In this document: one piece after another, positions 25,866 through 34,643 of the stretch
Layout of the letters: every line of letters starts with the position of its first letter
Position numbering within the stretch: the stretch's first letter is position 1
NCBI GenBank assembly: GCA_964516325.1
Contig: CAZFAP010000029.1
Coordinates: 1 to 36,444 of the forward strand
Direction of reading: 5' to 3'
DNA: 36,444 bases
Source of the DNA: CAZFAP01 sp964516325
Lineage (GTDB): Bacteria; Auribacterota; JABMQX01
Notes under the pieces: generated by a model
Told to the model about the DNA's origin: nothing
The model's input: the letters and a program-made list of their open reading frames with translations, nothing else
Databases searched by the model: none
Translations under genes and position numbers: made by a program

Positions 25866-26252
25866 CAGGTCCCTTTTCTTCCCCGGGCGCCGCCCGCGAA
25901 CGAGAATTCCACCACTCGTCTTACGGCTTCCGCTGGGTGGCAGAGCGACCACCAGAGCATGTCTCCTGGGACAACGTCCTGGCGTGCTGAGCACTCCTTC
26001 GCCCCTTGAGACGCATTGGGAGGTTCCAACGGCTTTCACATAGAAGCTTTGAACGAGACCGGGTGAAGTCGCAGGAGCACAATCCCCCAATTCTATCAGT
26101 TGTCCGGTTACCTGCTGGCGGGTGTAGTGCCTCGGGACAGGCTCCTTCTTGCACGTGCTCGTCAGTGTGAACGAGAGAACAATTGTGAGTATCCGCGCAT
26201 TGGACAACTCGGCGCCGACGGCGACGCAAATCCTTTTCGGAGACGTGAAATC
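25866..26252 (+). promoter_or_regulatory. 387-bp gap with a candidate aspS promoter
   Basis: TTGTCC (26100-26105) and TGTAGT (26123-26128), 17 bases apart, are a possible promoter, giving a leader of about 120 bases. I looked for tRNA, SRP RNA and T-box-like structure and saw none. The reading frame that runs through the gap into aspS has no coding character. Confidence 0.3.
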
Positions 26253-28010
26253 ATGAAAAGAACGCACACTTGTGGAGAGCTGAACAGAAGCCATCTCCAC
26301 CGGGAGGTCCGCCTCTCCGGCTGGGTTCATCGGATAAGAGACCACGGAGGAGTCTTCTTCATTGACCTGAGAGACAGATACGGGATTACCCAGCTCGTTC
26401 TCAACCCGGAAGTCGCCCCTCAAGCCCACGCTCTTGGGGCTCGCCTTCGACCAGAATTCGTAATCTCCGCCTGGGGCAACGTCGTCGAGAGACCCGAAGG
26501 AACCGTCAATCCCAAACTCGCCACCGGCGAAATCGAAGTCAAGGTCAACAGGCTTGAAATCCTGAGCGACTCCAAGACCCCTCCGTTCCCGATCGCCGAC
26601 GACGCCCAGGTCAGCGAGGAAATCCGGCTGAAATACCGTTACCTCGACTTGCGAAGGCCGTACATGCTCAGGAACCTCATCCTCCGTCACACAGTCGTCC
26701 TCGCCGCCCGCAACTATTTGTCGGAACAGGGTTTCCTCGAAATCGAGACCCCCATCCTCACCAAGAGCACCCCCGAGGGCGCGAGAGATTACCTCGTCCC
26801 CAGCCGCATGGAACCGGGCTCCTTCTACGCGCTGCCCCAATCCCCTCAGCTCCTCAAGCAGCTCCTCATGATTGCTGGCATAGACAAATATTTCCAGATT
26901 TGCCGCTGCTTCCGCGACGAGGACCTGCGAGCCGACCGGCAACCGGAGTTCACCCAGATTGATATGGAGATGAGCTACGTCGAGCAGGACGACATCTTCC
27001 CCGTCGTGGAGGGGCTTATGCACGCCTGCTTCAAAGCCGGCCTCGACATGGAGATTCCGATCCCCTTTCCGAGAATGTCCCATCCGGACGCCCTCAACAA
27101 ATACGGCACGGACAAGCCCGACACCCGCTACGGGCTTCTCCTTCAGGACGTGACCGACCTCGCCGCCCAGTCGAGCTTTCAGGCTTTCCGATCCGCCGTT
27201 GAAAAGGGAGGCGTGATCAAAGCCGTCCGCTTCCCCGGCCGCGCCCGGTACTCCCGAAAACAGACAGATGATCTTGGGAACCTGGCTTCTTCGCTCGGCG
27301 TCAGCGCCTTCTCCTACATCAAAGTCGCCGACGGCGCCCCTTCCTCTCCAATCGCGAAGTTCTTTGACTCGAGCCTCCTCGAAAAACTCCTGGGCCATGT
27401 CGGCGCGGAAAAGGACGACCTCGTTCTCCTCGCCGCCGGCGAACGGAAAAAGGTCAATGAGGCGCTCGGCGCCATCCGCATCAAGATAGCCACGGATGAA
27501 AAGCTCATCCCCGAGGGGCGGTTCTCATTCCTCTGGGTCGTGGACTTCCCCCTCTTCGCCTACAACGAGGAAGAGCAGCGCTTCGACAGCGAGCATCATC
27601 CCTTCACCTCCCCGAACGAACAGGACCTCCACCTCCTCGATGCCGAGCCTCTGAAAGTGCGTTCGGGCTCTTACGACCTCGTCCTCAACGGCGTCGAGGT
27701 CGGCAGCGGAAGCGTCCGAATCCACAACGCCGAAGTCCAGAAGAAGATTTTCCGCCTCCTCAAACTGACCGAAGAAGAAATCAATCAGAGGTTCGGTTTC
27801 TTCACCGAAGCTCTCCAGTACGGCACGCCTCCCCACGCCGGAATCGCCCCCGGACTCGACCGAATCATCCGAATCATGGTCGGCGCCGACAGCATCCGCG
27901 ACGTCATCGCCTTCCCGAAGACGCAAAAGGCGGCGGACATAATGAGCGGTTCGCCTTCCCCCGTCAGCGACCAACAACTGAAGGAACTTCACATTAAGGT
28001 CTTGAAGTAA
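26253..28010 (+). CDS. aspS: Aspartyl-tRNA synthetase, probably non-discriminating
   Basis: 585 residues from ATG 26253 (CGGAGA upstream). Class II motifs are present: motif 2 FRDEDLRADRQPEFTQIDME and motif 3 GIAPGLDRI, and the bacterial insertion domain between them. The N-terminal OB-fold reads GWVHRIRDHGGVFFIDLRD, with His at residue 31, and later RPEGTVNP. Pseudomonas aeruginosa AspRS has the same His31 and RPEG, and these positions were linked to the ability to charge tRNA-Asn as well; E. coli has Leu and a different loop. I infer a non-discriminating enzyme that would need GatCAB, which is not in the window. Confidence 0.95.
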   Translation: MKRTHTCGELNRSHLHREVRLSGWVHRIRDHGGVFFIDLRDRYGITQLVLNPEVAPQAHALGARLRPEFVISAWGNVVERPEGTVNPKLATGEIEVKVNRLEILSDSKTPPFPIADDAQVSEEIRLKYRYLDLRRPYMLRNLILRHTVVLAARNYLSEQGFLEIETPILTKSTPEGARDYLVPSRMEPGSFYALPQSPQLLKQLLMIAGIDKYFQICRCFRDEDLRADRQPEFTQIDMEMSYVEQDDIFPVVEGLMHACFKAGLDMEIPIPFPRMSHPDALNKYGTDKPDTRYGLLLQDVTDLAAQSSFQAFRSAVEKGGVIKAVRFPGRARYSRKQTDDLGNLASSLGVSAFSYIKVADGAPSSPIAKFFDSSLLEKLLGHVGAEKDDLVLLAAGERKKVNEALGAIRIKIATDEKLIPEGRFSFLWVVDFPLFAYNEEEQRFDSEHHPFTSPNEQDLHLLDAEPLKVRSGSYDLVLNGVEVGSGSVRIHNAEVQKKIFRLLKLTEEEINQRFGFFTEALQYGTPPHAGIAPGLDRIIRIMVGADSIRDVIAFPKTQKAADIMSGSPSPVSDQQLKELHIKVLK

Positions 28011-28697
28011 CCGGACGCTTCGCACGCGGCCTCTTCTGCGAGAACGCAGAGACCGTAGTCTGTCATCAGCTTCATTCACCCGGAGAAGATGAAAATGGCG
28101 GCATGGTTATAGGCTGCGGGTGCGCATGAGCCAGCCATCGCCTGATGCGCCGTCCGCATGGTTCGGCTACAACGCCAAGGCCCCGGGCCATGGTTGCCGG
28201 TCTTCCGTGGCGCCATCGGCGCCGCTTGTAGCCGGGCTTCTCGGCCCCATGGGGTTCACCCCGTTCCCACCTCTCAGCCGTAGCCACGCCCCGCTTTCAT
28301 AGAAGGGCAGAGGACGCCGAGAGCGTTGAGAGTGCCTCGGCTGATGCGAGGGACCTCTGCGATCTCCGCGAACTCCGGGGACTCTGGGGTTGAGCCGGCG
28401 CCGGTGCAGGCGAGTGTCAGGTCGGGCGACAAAAGGGCGGACGGACGCAGATAGTGGATTGCCGGGGGGCAACGTCGTCCTTTGTCGCACGATTTCACGA
28501 CTACGATGACGTATGGAGAACTGACCGGCTGTTTCTGGACGGGATGGACAGGATGAACGGGATTCTGTGACGACGATGCGAAGGAAGGACGACTTCACCT
28601 CAGACCAAATGACCTACCCAACAACCCGTTATCCTATAATCCTGTCACACGATGGGGCGCCGAATTTAGGAACCAGAGCACTTAAGAGGCCCCGTGG
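28011..28697. repeat. 687-bp convergent gap with repeat fragments, no gene
   Basis: Between the convergent ends of aspS and the Wzc-like gene. It holds a degenerate 44-bp motif (28053-28097), an element-end-like TGCCTCGGCTG stretch near 28331, a GCGGACGGACGCAGATAG core near 28437, and an ACAGGAT-type repeat (GGACGGGATGGACAGGATG, from 28536). No terminator is clear on either strand. Short open frames here have no coding character. Confidence 0.5.
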
Positions 28698-31073
28698 CTA
28701 TTTAGGCGCGAAATCCCCAGGGGAGGGCGTAACCTGGGGCTTCTTATCCGGTTGCGACGTTTTCTTGTCGGGCGAAGCCCTTTTTGGGGACCGCTTGAAG
28801 AGACGATGGGGGAGGCTCTCCCGAGAACGGCTGTAGTAGTCGTAGTAGTACCGGTCGTAGTACCTGTAGTAGTAGTAGCTGCGGTAGCCGTAGTAGCCGT
28901 AGCCGCCCGCCCTTTTCGGATCGTACTTGTTGAGAACGACTCCCAGAATCTTGTCTTCCTCGATCTTGTCGAGGCGTTCGAGTCCCTGCGCGATAACGGG
29001 TTTGGTGTATTTGTGCGCCTCGATCACCGCGACGATGCCATCGGCGTACCGGGCCAGGAGGAGCGGGTCGGAGAACTGGCAGGGCGGAGAATCGAAAATG
29101 AGCACGTCGAATTTCTTCTTCAACTCTGTTACGAGCTGCACCATTTTGGGAGAGCCTATGATTTCCGTCGGATTCGGGACTCTCCGCTCGCACGGCAGAA
29201 TCCAGAGTTGACCCCGGGTAATTTCCGCGGCGCCGTTCTGGGGCTGCTCTCTCTGTGCCATCCCGCTCATATCCACGAGAGCCTCGTCGAGGCTGCAATC
29301 CCCGGCGAGGTAGCTGACCAATCCTTTGGAGTTCTTAATGCCGAAGTCCCTGTAGATTCTCGGTCTTCGCATGTCGGTGTCCAGGAGGACAACCCTTTCG
29401 CCATGCTGCGAGATAACAATGGCAAGGTTTTCGGCGGTGGTGGTTTTCCCCTCTCCGGGGCATGCGCTGGTTACCAACAGCGACGGGAATCGCCCGTCTC
29501 TTGCCATTAGCTTGATGTTCGTTTGGAGGTTGCGGTACGCTTCCGAGACCGGCCAGCTCGGGTGGTCGTAAACAATCCTACCCATGTCTTTCGCAGAGGC
29601 GAGCTTCCTTTTGGGCTTGGGGATCGCGGCGAGAAGAGTCTGGCCAAGGTCCTCCGTGATGTCGTCGGGATTCTTGACCTCGTCGTGGAGGTATTCCAGG
29701 AAAAAGGCGGAGCCACAGCCAAGAGCCAGACCCATGACGATGGCAAGCGCTATGTTGACCAGCGGCCTGGGTCGGAAGGGGGTGCCCGGGGGAACGGCCC
29801 TGTCAACGACTCGGATATTGCTCGTCCCGCGCTCCTCGAACTCGGTGGGCGCCTTGGTAACCCCGGTCTGGGCTTCACTCTCTGTGCCCCTGCGGAGAAC
29901 CTCCTGATAGGTCGCGGTCTTCGTCTGAACCGCGGTCTCGAGGCTGCGGTACTTGTCCAATGTGCTGCCCTCGAAGTCATGGACTCGGCGCTGGGCCTCC
30001 TCCAGCTCTGCAATGGCCTTCTGCTCCTTTTGCTGGGCGGCAACGACCGCCTCTCTCAGTCTGTCCCGAATTGCCTGCGCGGTCAGGTCAATCTGCTCTC
30101 CGATTTTCTCGACCGTATCGGTCGCGGCTTTCCACACCTCGTGCTTGGGTCCGTACCGGAGAGAGAGGGCGTCCAGTTGCGTTCTCGCCTTGAGCAGGTC
30201 CACCTGAAGCTGCTGCATGACCCTATCGTCGGCAACCTCGGTCTGCTGCTTGAGTTCCTCGACGGAAAGGTCCTTGACCCGGTTATACACTGTCTCCGCC
30301 GTGAGCCGCTCCCTCTGCTTCAGAGAGGCTTCGGCGGTGAGGGCGTTCAGGTTGGTGTACAGGAGGTTCTGTTCTTTCTGAACGGAGACGATGTTGTTAT
30401 CCTGCTTGAACTTGGCGAAGGCCCGCTCGGCTTCCCTGACGTCGTTGGCAAGTTGCTCGAGTTGCTGCTTGATGCTCTGCGCCGCTGCCTTCCTTGCCTC
30501 CAGCTTGCTCGTCACGTCGAATTTGATGAACTCGCCTGCAAGGGTGTTGGCTATCTCGGAGGCCTGTTTGCGGTCGCCGTCCGTGACGCTCACGTCCACC
30601 AGACGGGTCTCGCGTATGGGCACGACACTGATCTTCCGGAGGAGCTCCACCGGATGCATGAATCTCTCCTCGCCGGTCTTTTTATCGGTAACCTTGAGCC
30701 TCAGGGCGTTGATGACGTTCTCGGCGAGGGTGCGGCTGCTCTTCAGAATGCCGCACTGGGTGTTGAGATACTCGGCGCCCGTAGTGTCCACGGCGAGCAC
30801 GCTCTTGGAGCCGGGGAAAAGGTCGAGCGTTTCTTTCTCAATGACGAGGCGGGTCGTGGCTTTATACAGCCAGGGAGTCTTGGCGGTCCAGATTCCGGTG
30901 ATGGACACGACGAGTAAGAAGAAGAAGAAAACCACATACCTCCGATTCCACAGAAGGAGAAAAATGTCCTTGATGTGGATCGTTCTTCCTCGGGCTCGCC
31001 GCTTTTTTCGGTCCTTTTTCCCCTCTTTAGCGGCGGACGTCTCCTCGGCTCGCTCTCTTGTGGAATTCTCCAT
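28698..31073 (-). CDS. Wzc-like polysaccharide co-polymerase and tyrosine kinase
   Basis: 791 residues. Wzz-type N-terminal domain with a membrane helix at ~45-63 (YVVFFFFLLVVSITGIWTA), a long coiled-coil region (~180-400; KQQLEQLANDVREAERAF) and a second helix at ~437-459 (LVNIALAIVMGLALGCGSAF). The cytoplasmic kinase has Walker A (ACPGEGKTTTAENLA, near 537-550), Walker A' (VVLLDTDMRRPR) and Walker B (VLIFDSPP), the BY-kinase set. Near the end, residues 723-747 contain 15 Tyr, an unusually dense phosphorylation cluster, then a basic Lys/Arg-rich tail. These proteins control chain length and export of exopolysaccharide through Tyr phosphorylation. Third product of the minus-strand export set after the Wza-like gene. 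Confidence 0.93.
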   Translation of the reverse strand: MENSTRERAEETSAAKEGKKDRKKRRARGRTIHIKDIFLLLWNRRYVVFFFFLLVVSITGIWTAKTPWLYKATTRLVIEKETLDLFPGSKSVLAVDTTGAEYLNTQCGILKSSRTLAENVINALRLKVTDKKTGEERFMHPVELLRKISVVPIRETRLVDVSVTDGDRKQASEIANTLAGEFIKFDVTSKLEARKAAAQSIKQQLEQLANDVREAERAFAKFKQDNNIVSVQKEQNLLYTNLNALTAEASLKQRERLTAETVYNRVKDLSVEELKQQTEVADDRVMQQLQVDLLKARTQLDALSLRYGPKHEVWKAATDTVEKIGEQIDLTAQAIRDRLREAVVAAQQKEQKAIAELEEAQRRVHDFEGSTLDKYRSLETAVQTKTATYQEVLRRGTESEAQTGVTKAPTEFEERGTSNIRVVDRAVPPGTPFRPRPLVNIALAIVMGLALGCGSAFFLEYLHDEVKNPDDITEDLGQTLLAAIPKPKRKLASAKDMGRIVYDHPSWPVSEAYRNLQTNIKLMARDGRFPSLLVTSACPGEGKTTTAENLAIVISQHGERVVLLDTDMRRPRIYRDFGIKNSKGLVSYLAGDCSLDEALVDMSGMAQREQPQNGAAEITRGQLWILPCERRVPNPTEIIGSPKMVQLVTELKKKFDVLIFDSPPCQFSDPLLLARYADGIVAVIEAHKYTKPVIAQGLERLDKIEEDKILGVVLNKYDPKRAGGYGYYGYRSYYYYRYYDRYYYDYYSRSRESLPHRLFKRSPKRASPDKKTSQPDKKPQVTPSPGDFAPK

Positions 31074-31230
31074 GGTCTCCGTCTCTCAACGTTGTTTCAC
31101 TCCCGGCGGTTACAGGACCTCCTCGCGGATGAGCACCGCGTCGCGTCCTCGCGATGCCTGTTCTCTCGAATGACCCTGCAACGGTGCGCCTATGCCCCGG
31201 TAGCTGGAGTCCTCTTCCGCTTCGACAAGC

Positions 31231-31878
31231 TCAGAAGAAGGTCTCGGGAACCTCAATAATATCGTCCGCCTTGATGGGGGGATCGAGTTCCGGGTTCCTT
31301 CTCATTATGTCGGACACATCAATGGTCTGTACGACTTGCTTCCCCTTTCCGTCGGTTGTCGTGAGCTTCACCTTTTTCTCGCTGGCGTTGGGAGCGAACC
31401 CACCCGCCATAATGATGGCGCGATAGACCGTCATCCTGTTTCTGCCAGAAAAAGGATGCTGCCCGGGTCGGTTGACCTTCCCGTGGACATAGACGAGTTT
31501 CTGACTGTACATGGCGACCCTGACGTTGACCTGCGGGCTGACGAACCAGCCGTCCTTGAGGCGCTCCGTCAGAAGTTGCTCGACCTGCTTGACGGTCTTT
31601 CCGATGACCTCCACGTACCCGATAAAGGGGTAATTGATCGCTCCGTCCTTGTCGCTGACCTCAAAGTTTACCGGGAGGTCCTTCTCGCCGACGATGGTGA
31701 TTTCGAGAACGTCTTTCGGACTGACCAGGTACTCGGCCGCCGTGGGCGGGGGCTCCAAGTTATCCAGAGAAGTCTCGGATTTTTCGCCGCTCTTGGCGGG
31801 CTGCTCGCACAAAGGCGCCCCCCGAAACAGGAAAGCAAACGCGACGCAAATGAAAAATCGGATAAGCCATGTGACCAT
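31231..31878 (-). CDS. Wza-like polysaccharide export protein
   Basis: 215 residues, N-terminal signal (MVTWLIRFFICVAFAFLFRG). A Poly_export domain (YLVSPKDVLEITIVGEKDL, INYPFIGYVEVIGKTVKQVE, SPQVNVRVAMYSQKLVYVHG) is followed by one SLBB domain (VNRPGQHPFSGRNRMTVYRA, IMAGGFAP). That is enough for an outer-membrane export channel, but shorter than Wza (about 380), with only one SLBB and no C-terminal transmembrane helix visible. No lipobox Cys is obvious (the only Cys residues are near 11 and 24), so anchoring is uncertain. It lies between the outer-membrane barrel and the Wzc-like kinase on the same strand. Confidence 0.9.
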   Translation of the reverse strand: MVTWLIRFFICVAFAFLFRGAPLCEQPAKSGEKSETSLDNLEPPPTAAEYLVSPKDVLEITIVGEKDLPVNFEVSDKDGAINYPFIGYVEVIGKTVKQVEQLLTERLKDGWFVSPQVNVRVAMYSQKLVYVHGKVNRPGQHPFSGRNRMTVYRAIIMAGGFAPNASEKKVKLTTTDGKGKQVVQTIDVSDIMRRNPELDPPIKADDIIEVPETFF

Positions 31879-31957
31879 ACGTTAAAACAAACCGGACTTC
31901 TCCTCGCGGATAACGTCCGGTTCGCCTCCTTCCGAAAAGGTTTTTTCCGTCGGGCGA

Positions 31958-33130
31958 TCAGAAGACCGCTGAAACCCCGAGAGAAACCCTGTTGTCGTCG
32001 TAATCGTAGGGGTCCTGGTTGGAATTCCTTTCCTCATGAGTGTACCAAAGGCTTGTGGTCAACCATTTTTGAATCTGATACCTCAGGCCGACTCTTCCGC
32101 CCCAGATATCGTCGTCTCTCTCGGTGAAGCCTACTCCGTCAAAGGTCGCTTCCGGGTAATCGCTGTTCGCGTAGAAGCCCGATACACCCACAGTCCATTT
32201 CGCGCCCAACTGCTTGTCCAGGCCGGCCCTGGCTTCAGTAGTTGTATAGAAATTGTTTGTGGAGTAAGTGGATTCTACCGCCTCACGGGTGCCGCCGGCG
32301 GTCAGCGTCAACGTGTCGGTGCAGCGGTGGACAACGTCCAGGCTGAATGCGCCGCCGTTATAGTCGTCCCGCGGGCCGTCGTAATCTCTCTGCTGATAGC
32401 CCCCCTTCGCAAGGACGACCAGCTTCGGGGTGATTTGTCCCGTAACACCGAGAAAGGCGCTCATTCCGTCGGCATCGAACCGGACGCCGGTTTCCCGGTC
32501 GTAATTGATCCACTTGAACTGATACTGCCCGAGGAGGGACACCCTGCTGAAGATGCGGTAGAAAACGGTTCCCTCCACCGTGTCATCGTCGCGGTCGTAA
32601 ACCTCGTAGATGGGGTCCTTGTAGTCGAGAATCAGGTGGCCGTAAGCCGCCTGGACGGACAACCTCTCGGTGAATTCATACCCCACCCTGACGTCGGAGA
32701 CATTCTGGGTTTTCTTGACGAGAGGAACGAACTCGTAGGTCAGCCTGTCCACGGTCTTTCGGAACACGTCCCCGACGAAAAACATCAGTCCGCTGGGGAA
32801 CTGGAGGTTAACCGAGCCGTTGAGGAGATGGTTCTCATAATCGTAATCGGTGGTATCCACGAATCTGCCGATTTCGGCAAGGTAGTTGACGCGCGCCGAT
32901 TTCCCTTCATGGGTAAAATCGAGGTCAACCCCCGGCCGGATGGTAAAGAGAACATCGTCCACCTTCTTCTCCCCGAGCAGGAACACGTTGTCGTCGTAAG
33001 TCGCTTCCACCCCAATGCGGGGATGGACGTACAACTGACCGAAATGGATGTTCCCCACTTCTGTGCCAAGGGCGAAACTGCCCATGGCGAACGTCGAAAC
33101 CAAAACAAGAATACCACATGGCCTTCCCAT
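31958..33130 (-). CDS. Outer-membrane beta-barrel of the exopolysaccharide set
   Basis: 390 residues from ATG 33130, with GGAG eight bases upstream; GTG at 33139 is too close to the ribosome site. Signal peptide (MGRPCGILVLVSTFAMGSFA), then VHPRIGVEATYDDNVFLLGE, the start typical of the 'putative beta-barrel porin 2' family that accompanies exopolysaccharide export genes. Repeated strands of about ten residues with aromatic girdles follow (YNGGAFSLDVVH, GGRVGLRYQIQKWLTTSLWY). The last residue is Phe (VSLGVSAVF). Role: outer-membrane step of polymer secretion, by family inference. Confidence 0.88.
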   Translation of the reverse strand: MGRPCGILVLVSTFAMGSFALGTEVGNIHFGQLYVHPRIGVEATYDDNVFLLGEKKVDDVLFTIRPGVDLDFTHEGKSARVNYLAEIGRFVDTTDYDYENHLLNGSVNLQFPSGLMFFVGDVFRKTVDRLTYEFVPLVKKTQNVSDVRVGYEFTERLSVQAAYGHLILDYKDPIYEVYDRDDDTVEGTVFYRIFSRVSLLGQYQFKWINYDRETGVRFDADGMSAFLGVTGQITPKLVVLAKGGYQQRDYDGPRDDYNGGAFSLDVVHRCTDTLTLTAGGTREAVESTYSTNNFYTTTEARAGLDKQLGAKWTVGVSGFYANSDYPEATFDGVGFTERDDDIWGGRVGLRYQIQKWLTTSLWYTHEERNSNQDPYDYDDNRVSLGVSAVF

Positions 33131-33275
33131 CACGGACACTCCTTTCTCAAAACAGCACCGCTGTGCTTGACTCCCAAGTGGTTCTGTGTACCCAATCTAC
33201 AAAACGCCTTCATGGGCGATACCCCAAGCCATATATTCTGGCCCCCCAAACCCACACCCAACGGAACATGCAACA

Positions 33276-33926
33276 CTACGGCCGGTATGGACTCTGTTCG
33301 ATCCTCTCCGGCTCCGGCACGAGAGGCAATCCTTCCACTCTGGGCGGTAAGGCCGTCGGCGAATAGCTAAACTGAACTTCGCTGACCTGTCCGGGATTGA
33401 CGCTGATGGACGAGTACAGGTTCGTCGGCATGGTCAGAAGAGCAGAGTCTTTCTCGCGGACAGTCACTGTGTTCTGAGGGATCAGGACGGTCGTTGTTCC
33501 GGTCACGGAGACGACCTCCATGAGGTTTTCCGCGGTGTTAACGTTGAGGTAGAACTTCCGCGTGCCCTTCAAGTACTCGAACCTCACCCCCTTATTGTTT
33601 TGCAGCAAGGAAACCCGCACCATCTCGCCCTGCCGCATGGTCCAGCTAATGGCGTTGAACTTACCGGTGAACACAGTCGGAAGCGAAATCCGAAAGCTCC
33701 CTTTCGCTCCGGCCAGTTCGATGGTCGCCGGCAAAGCAATCGGCTTTGAGGTATCCGTCAGGGTTTCGGCAGTGCCATCGGGTTTGGTGACATTTGCCGC
33801 TCCCTTGAGCGAGGTTACCTTAATGACGATCGCCTGCTCGGCACACACGCACACCGAACAGACCCACAGAGAAAATAGAAGGGCAAAGCCCGATAGGGCC
33901 GCTCTTCTCAACGAAATGTACCGCAT
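33276..33926 (-). CDS. Secreted FecR-like domain protein
   Basis: 216 residues, ATG 33926 with GAGGAGG nine bases upstream, signal peptide MRYISLRRAALSGFALLFSL. The mature part resembles the FecR periplasmic domain: VTSLKGAANVTKPDG, LPATIELAGAKGSFRISLP, VVSVTGTTTVLIPQN and a final VRVREKDSALL-like strand (VTVREKDSALL). These domains occur in sensor anti-sigma factors, but here there is no cytoplasmic or transmembrane part beyond the signal, so a structural or carbohydrate-related role is likelier. First gene of the export set; a promoter candidate lies upstream. Confidence 0.75.
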   Translation of the reverse strand: MRYISLRRAALSGFALLFSLWVCSVCVCAEQAIVIKVTSLKGAANVTKPDGTAETLTDTSKPIALPATIELAGAKGSFRISLPTVFTGKFNAISWTMRQGEMVRVSLLQNNKGVRFEYLKGTRKFYLNVNTAENLMEVVSVTGTTTVLIPQNTVTVREKDSALLTMPTNLYSSISVNPGQVSEVQFSYSPTALPPRVEGLPLVPEPERIEQSPYRP

Positions 33927-34052
33927 AACCTATTCCTCCTCTTCCAAAGGGTTGCACACTGTTCAGGACCCATTCGCAGGCGCCGCCTGGCGCCCGAGAC
34001 CTCTCGGACCCCCAAACCGGTCATGCGCACACTGCGACATTTTTGGACGACA

Positions 34053-34081
34053 ATTTACTACATCATCGCCCACTCTGTCAA
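34053..34081 (-). promoter_or_regulatory. Promoter candidate for the exopolysaccharide set
   Basis: Minus-strand TTGACA (34076-34081) and GTAAAT (34053-34058), 17 bases apart; the -35 is perfect, the -10 weak. Leader to ATG 33926 about 120 bases. Confidence 0.4.
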
Positions 34082-34508
34082 GGTAAATTCTTGCCAGAAT
34101 CTGACGCCCCAATTTCGGCGGAAATTCACCTCGGAGAACGCAGACGGCACGAAAAATATATGTCTGTGCCACTGCGGCTCAACCGGGGCGCCGGCGTTCT
34201 CCCAGCAGGGGTCCGCCCCCTCCATCCGGCCGCCCCCCGGCAGGAAAGCCTTGACACTCCACAAGGTTTCGGGCAAGGTTACGCTTGTTTAGAAATATCG
34301 TTCCTGCCAACGTGCCCGCTCGCGTTCCCGCCTTGCAGAAGGGCGCCCGCGATGATCGGCGGCGCCCGCAGCCCGAGAGAGAGCCAGACGTAACGCCATG
34401 AGCATAGCGGTTTGCCGCGACGGCGCCTGACGCGGCGTACCTTACCGAAAAGGCGCCCTCCGAAACCGCGGGGCATCCGGGAGCCAGGTCGCGGCAGTAC
34501 GGGCGCAC

Positions 34509-34538
34509 GACCGGTTCGCCCGGCGCCGGTCAGTCTTT
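34509..34538 (+). terminator. Hairpin with T-run before the secreted-protein gene
   Basis: GACCGG and CCGGTC (34509-34514, 34526-34531) with an 11-base loop, then TCTTTT. It could be an intrinsic terminator or attenuator. In the same 562-bp gap (34082-34643) GCCGCG/CGCGGC near 34413-34436 also pairs; the rest shows nothing I can name. Confidence 0.3.
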
Positions 34539-34643
34539 TCGGCGAGGCTTTGGGAACATCATAACTGGTCTATCCGCAAGAAAGTACGACGCCTGGTGAC
34601 GGAACCGGGAGTCCTTGAAGCTGAGAAACGAAAGGAGGGAGTT

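Noticed and set aside
25623..27398. 591-residue minus-strand open frame
   Set aside because: It lies antisense to aspS and the HU-like gene, both with clear family motifs; its translation is low-complexity and shows no domain.
28828..28906. Apparent tandem DNA repeat (GTAGTA and GTAGCC units)
   Set aside because: Explained by the Tyr-rich protein segment on the minus strand rather than by an independent repeat.
29523..30917. 464-residue plus-strand open frame
   Set aside because: Antisense to the Wzc-like kinase, which has complete Walker motifs.
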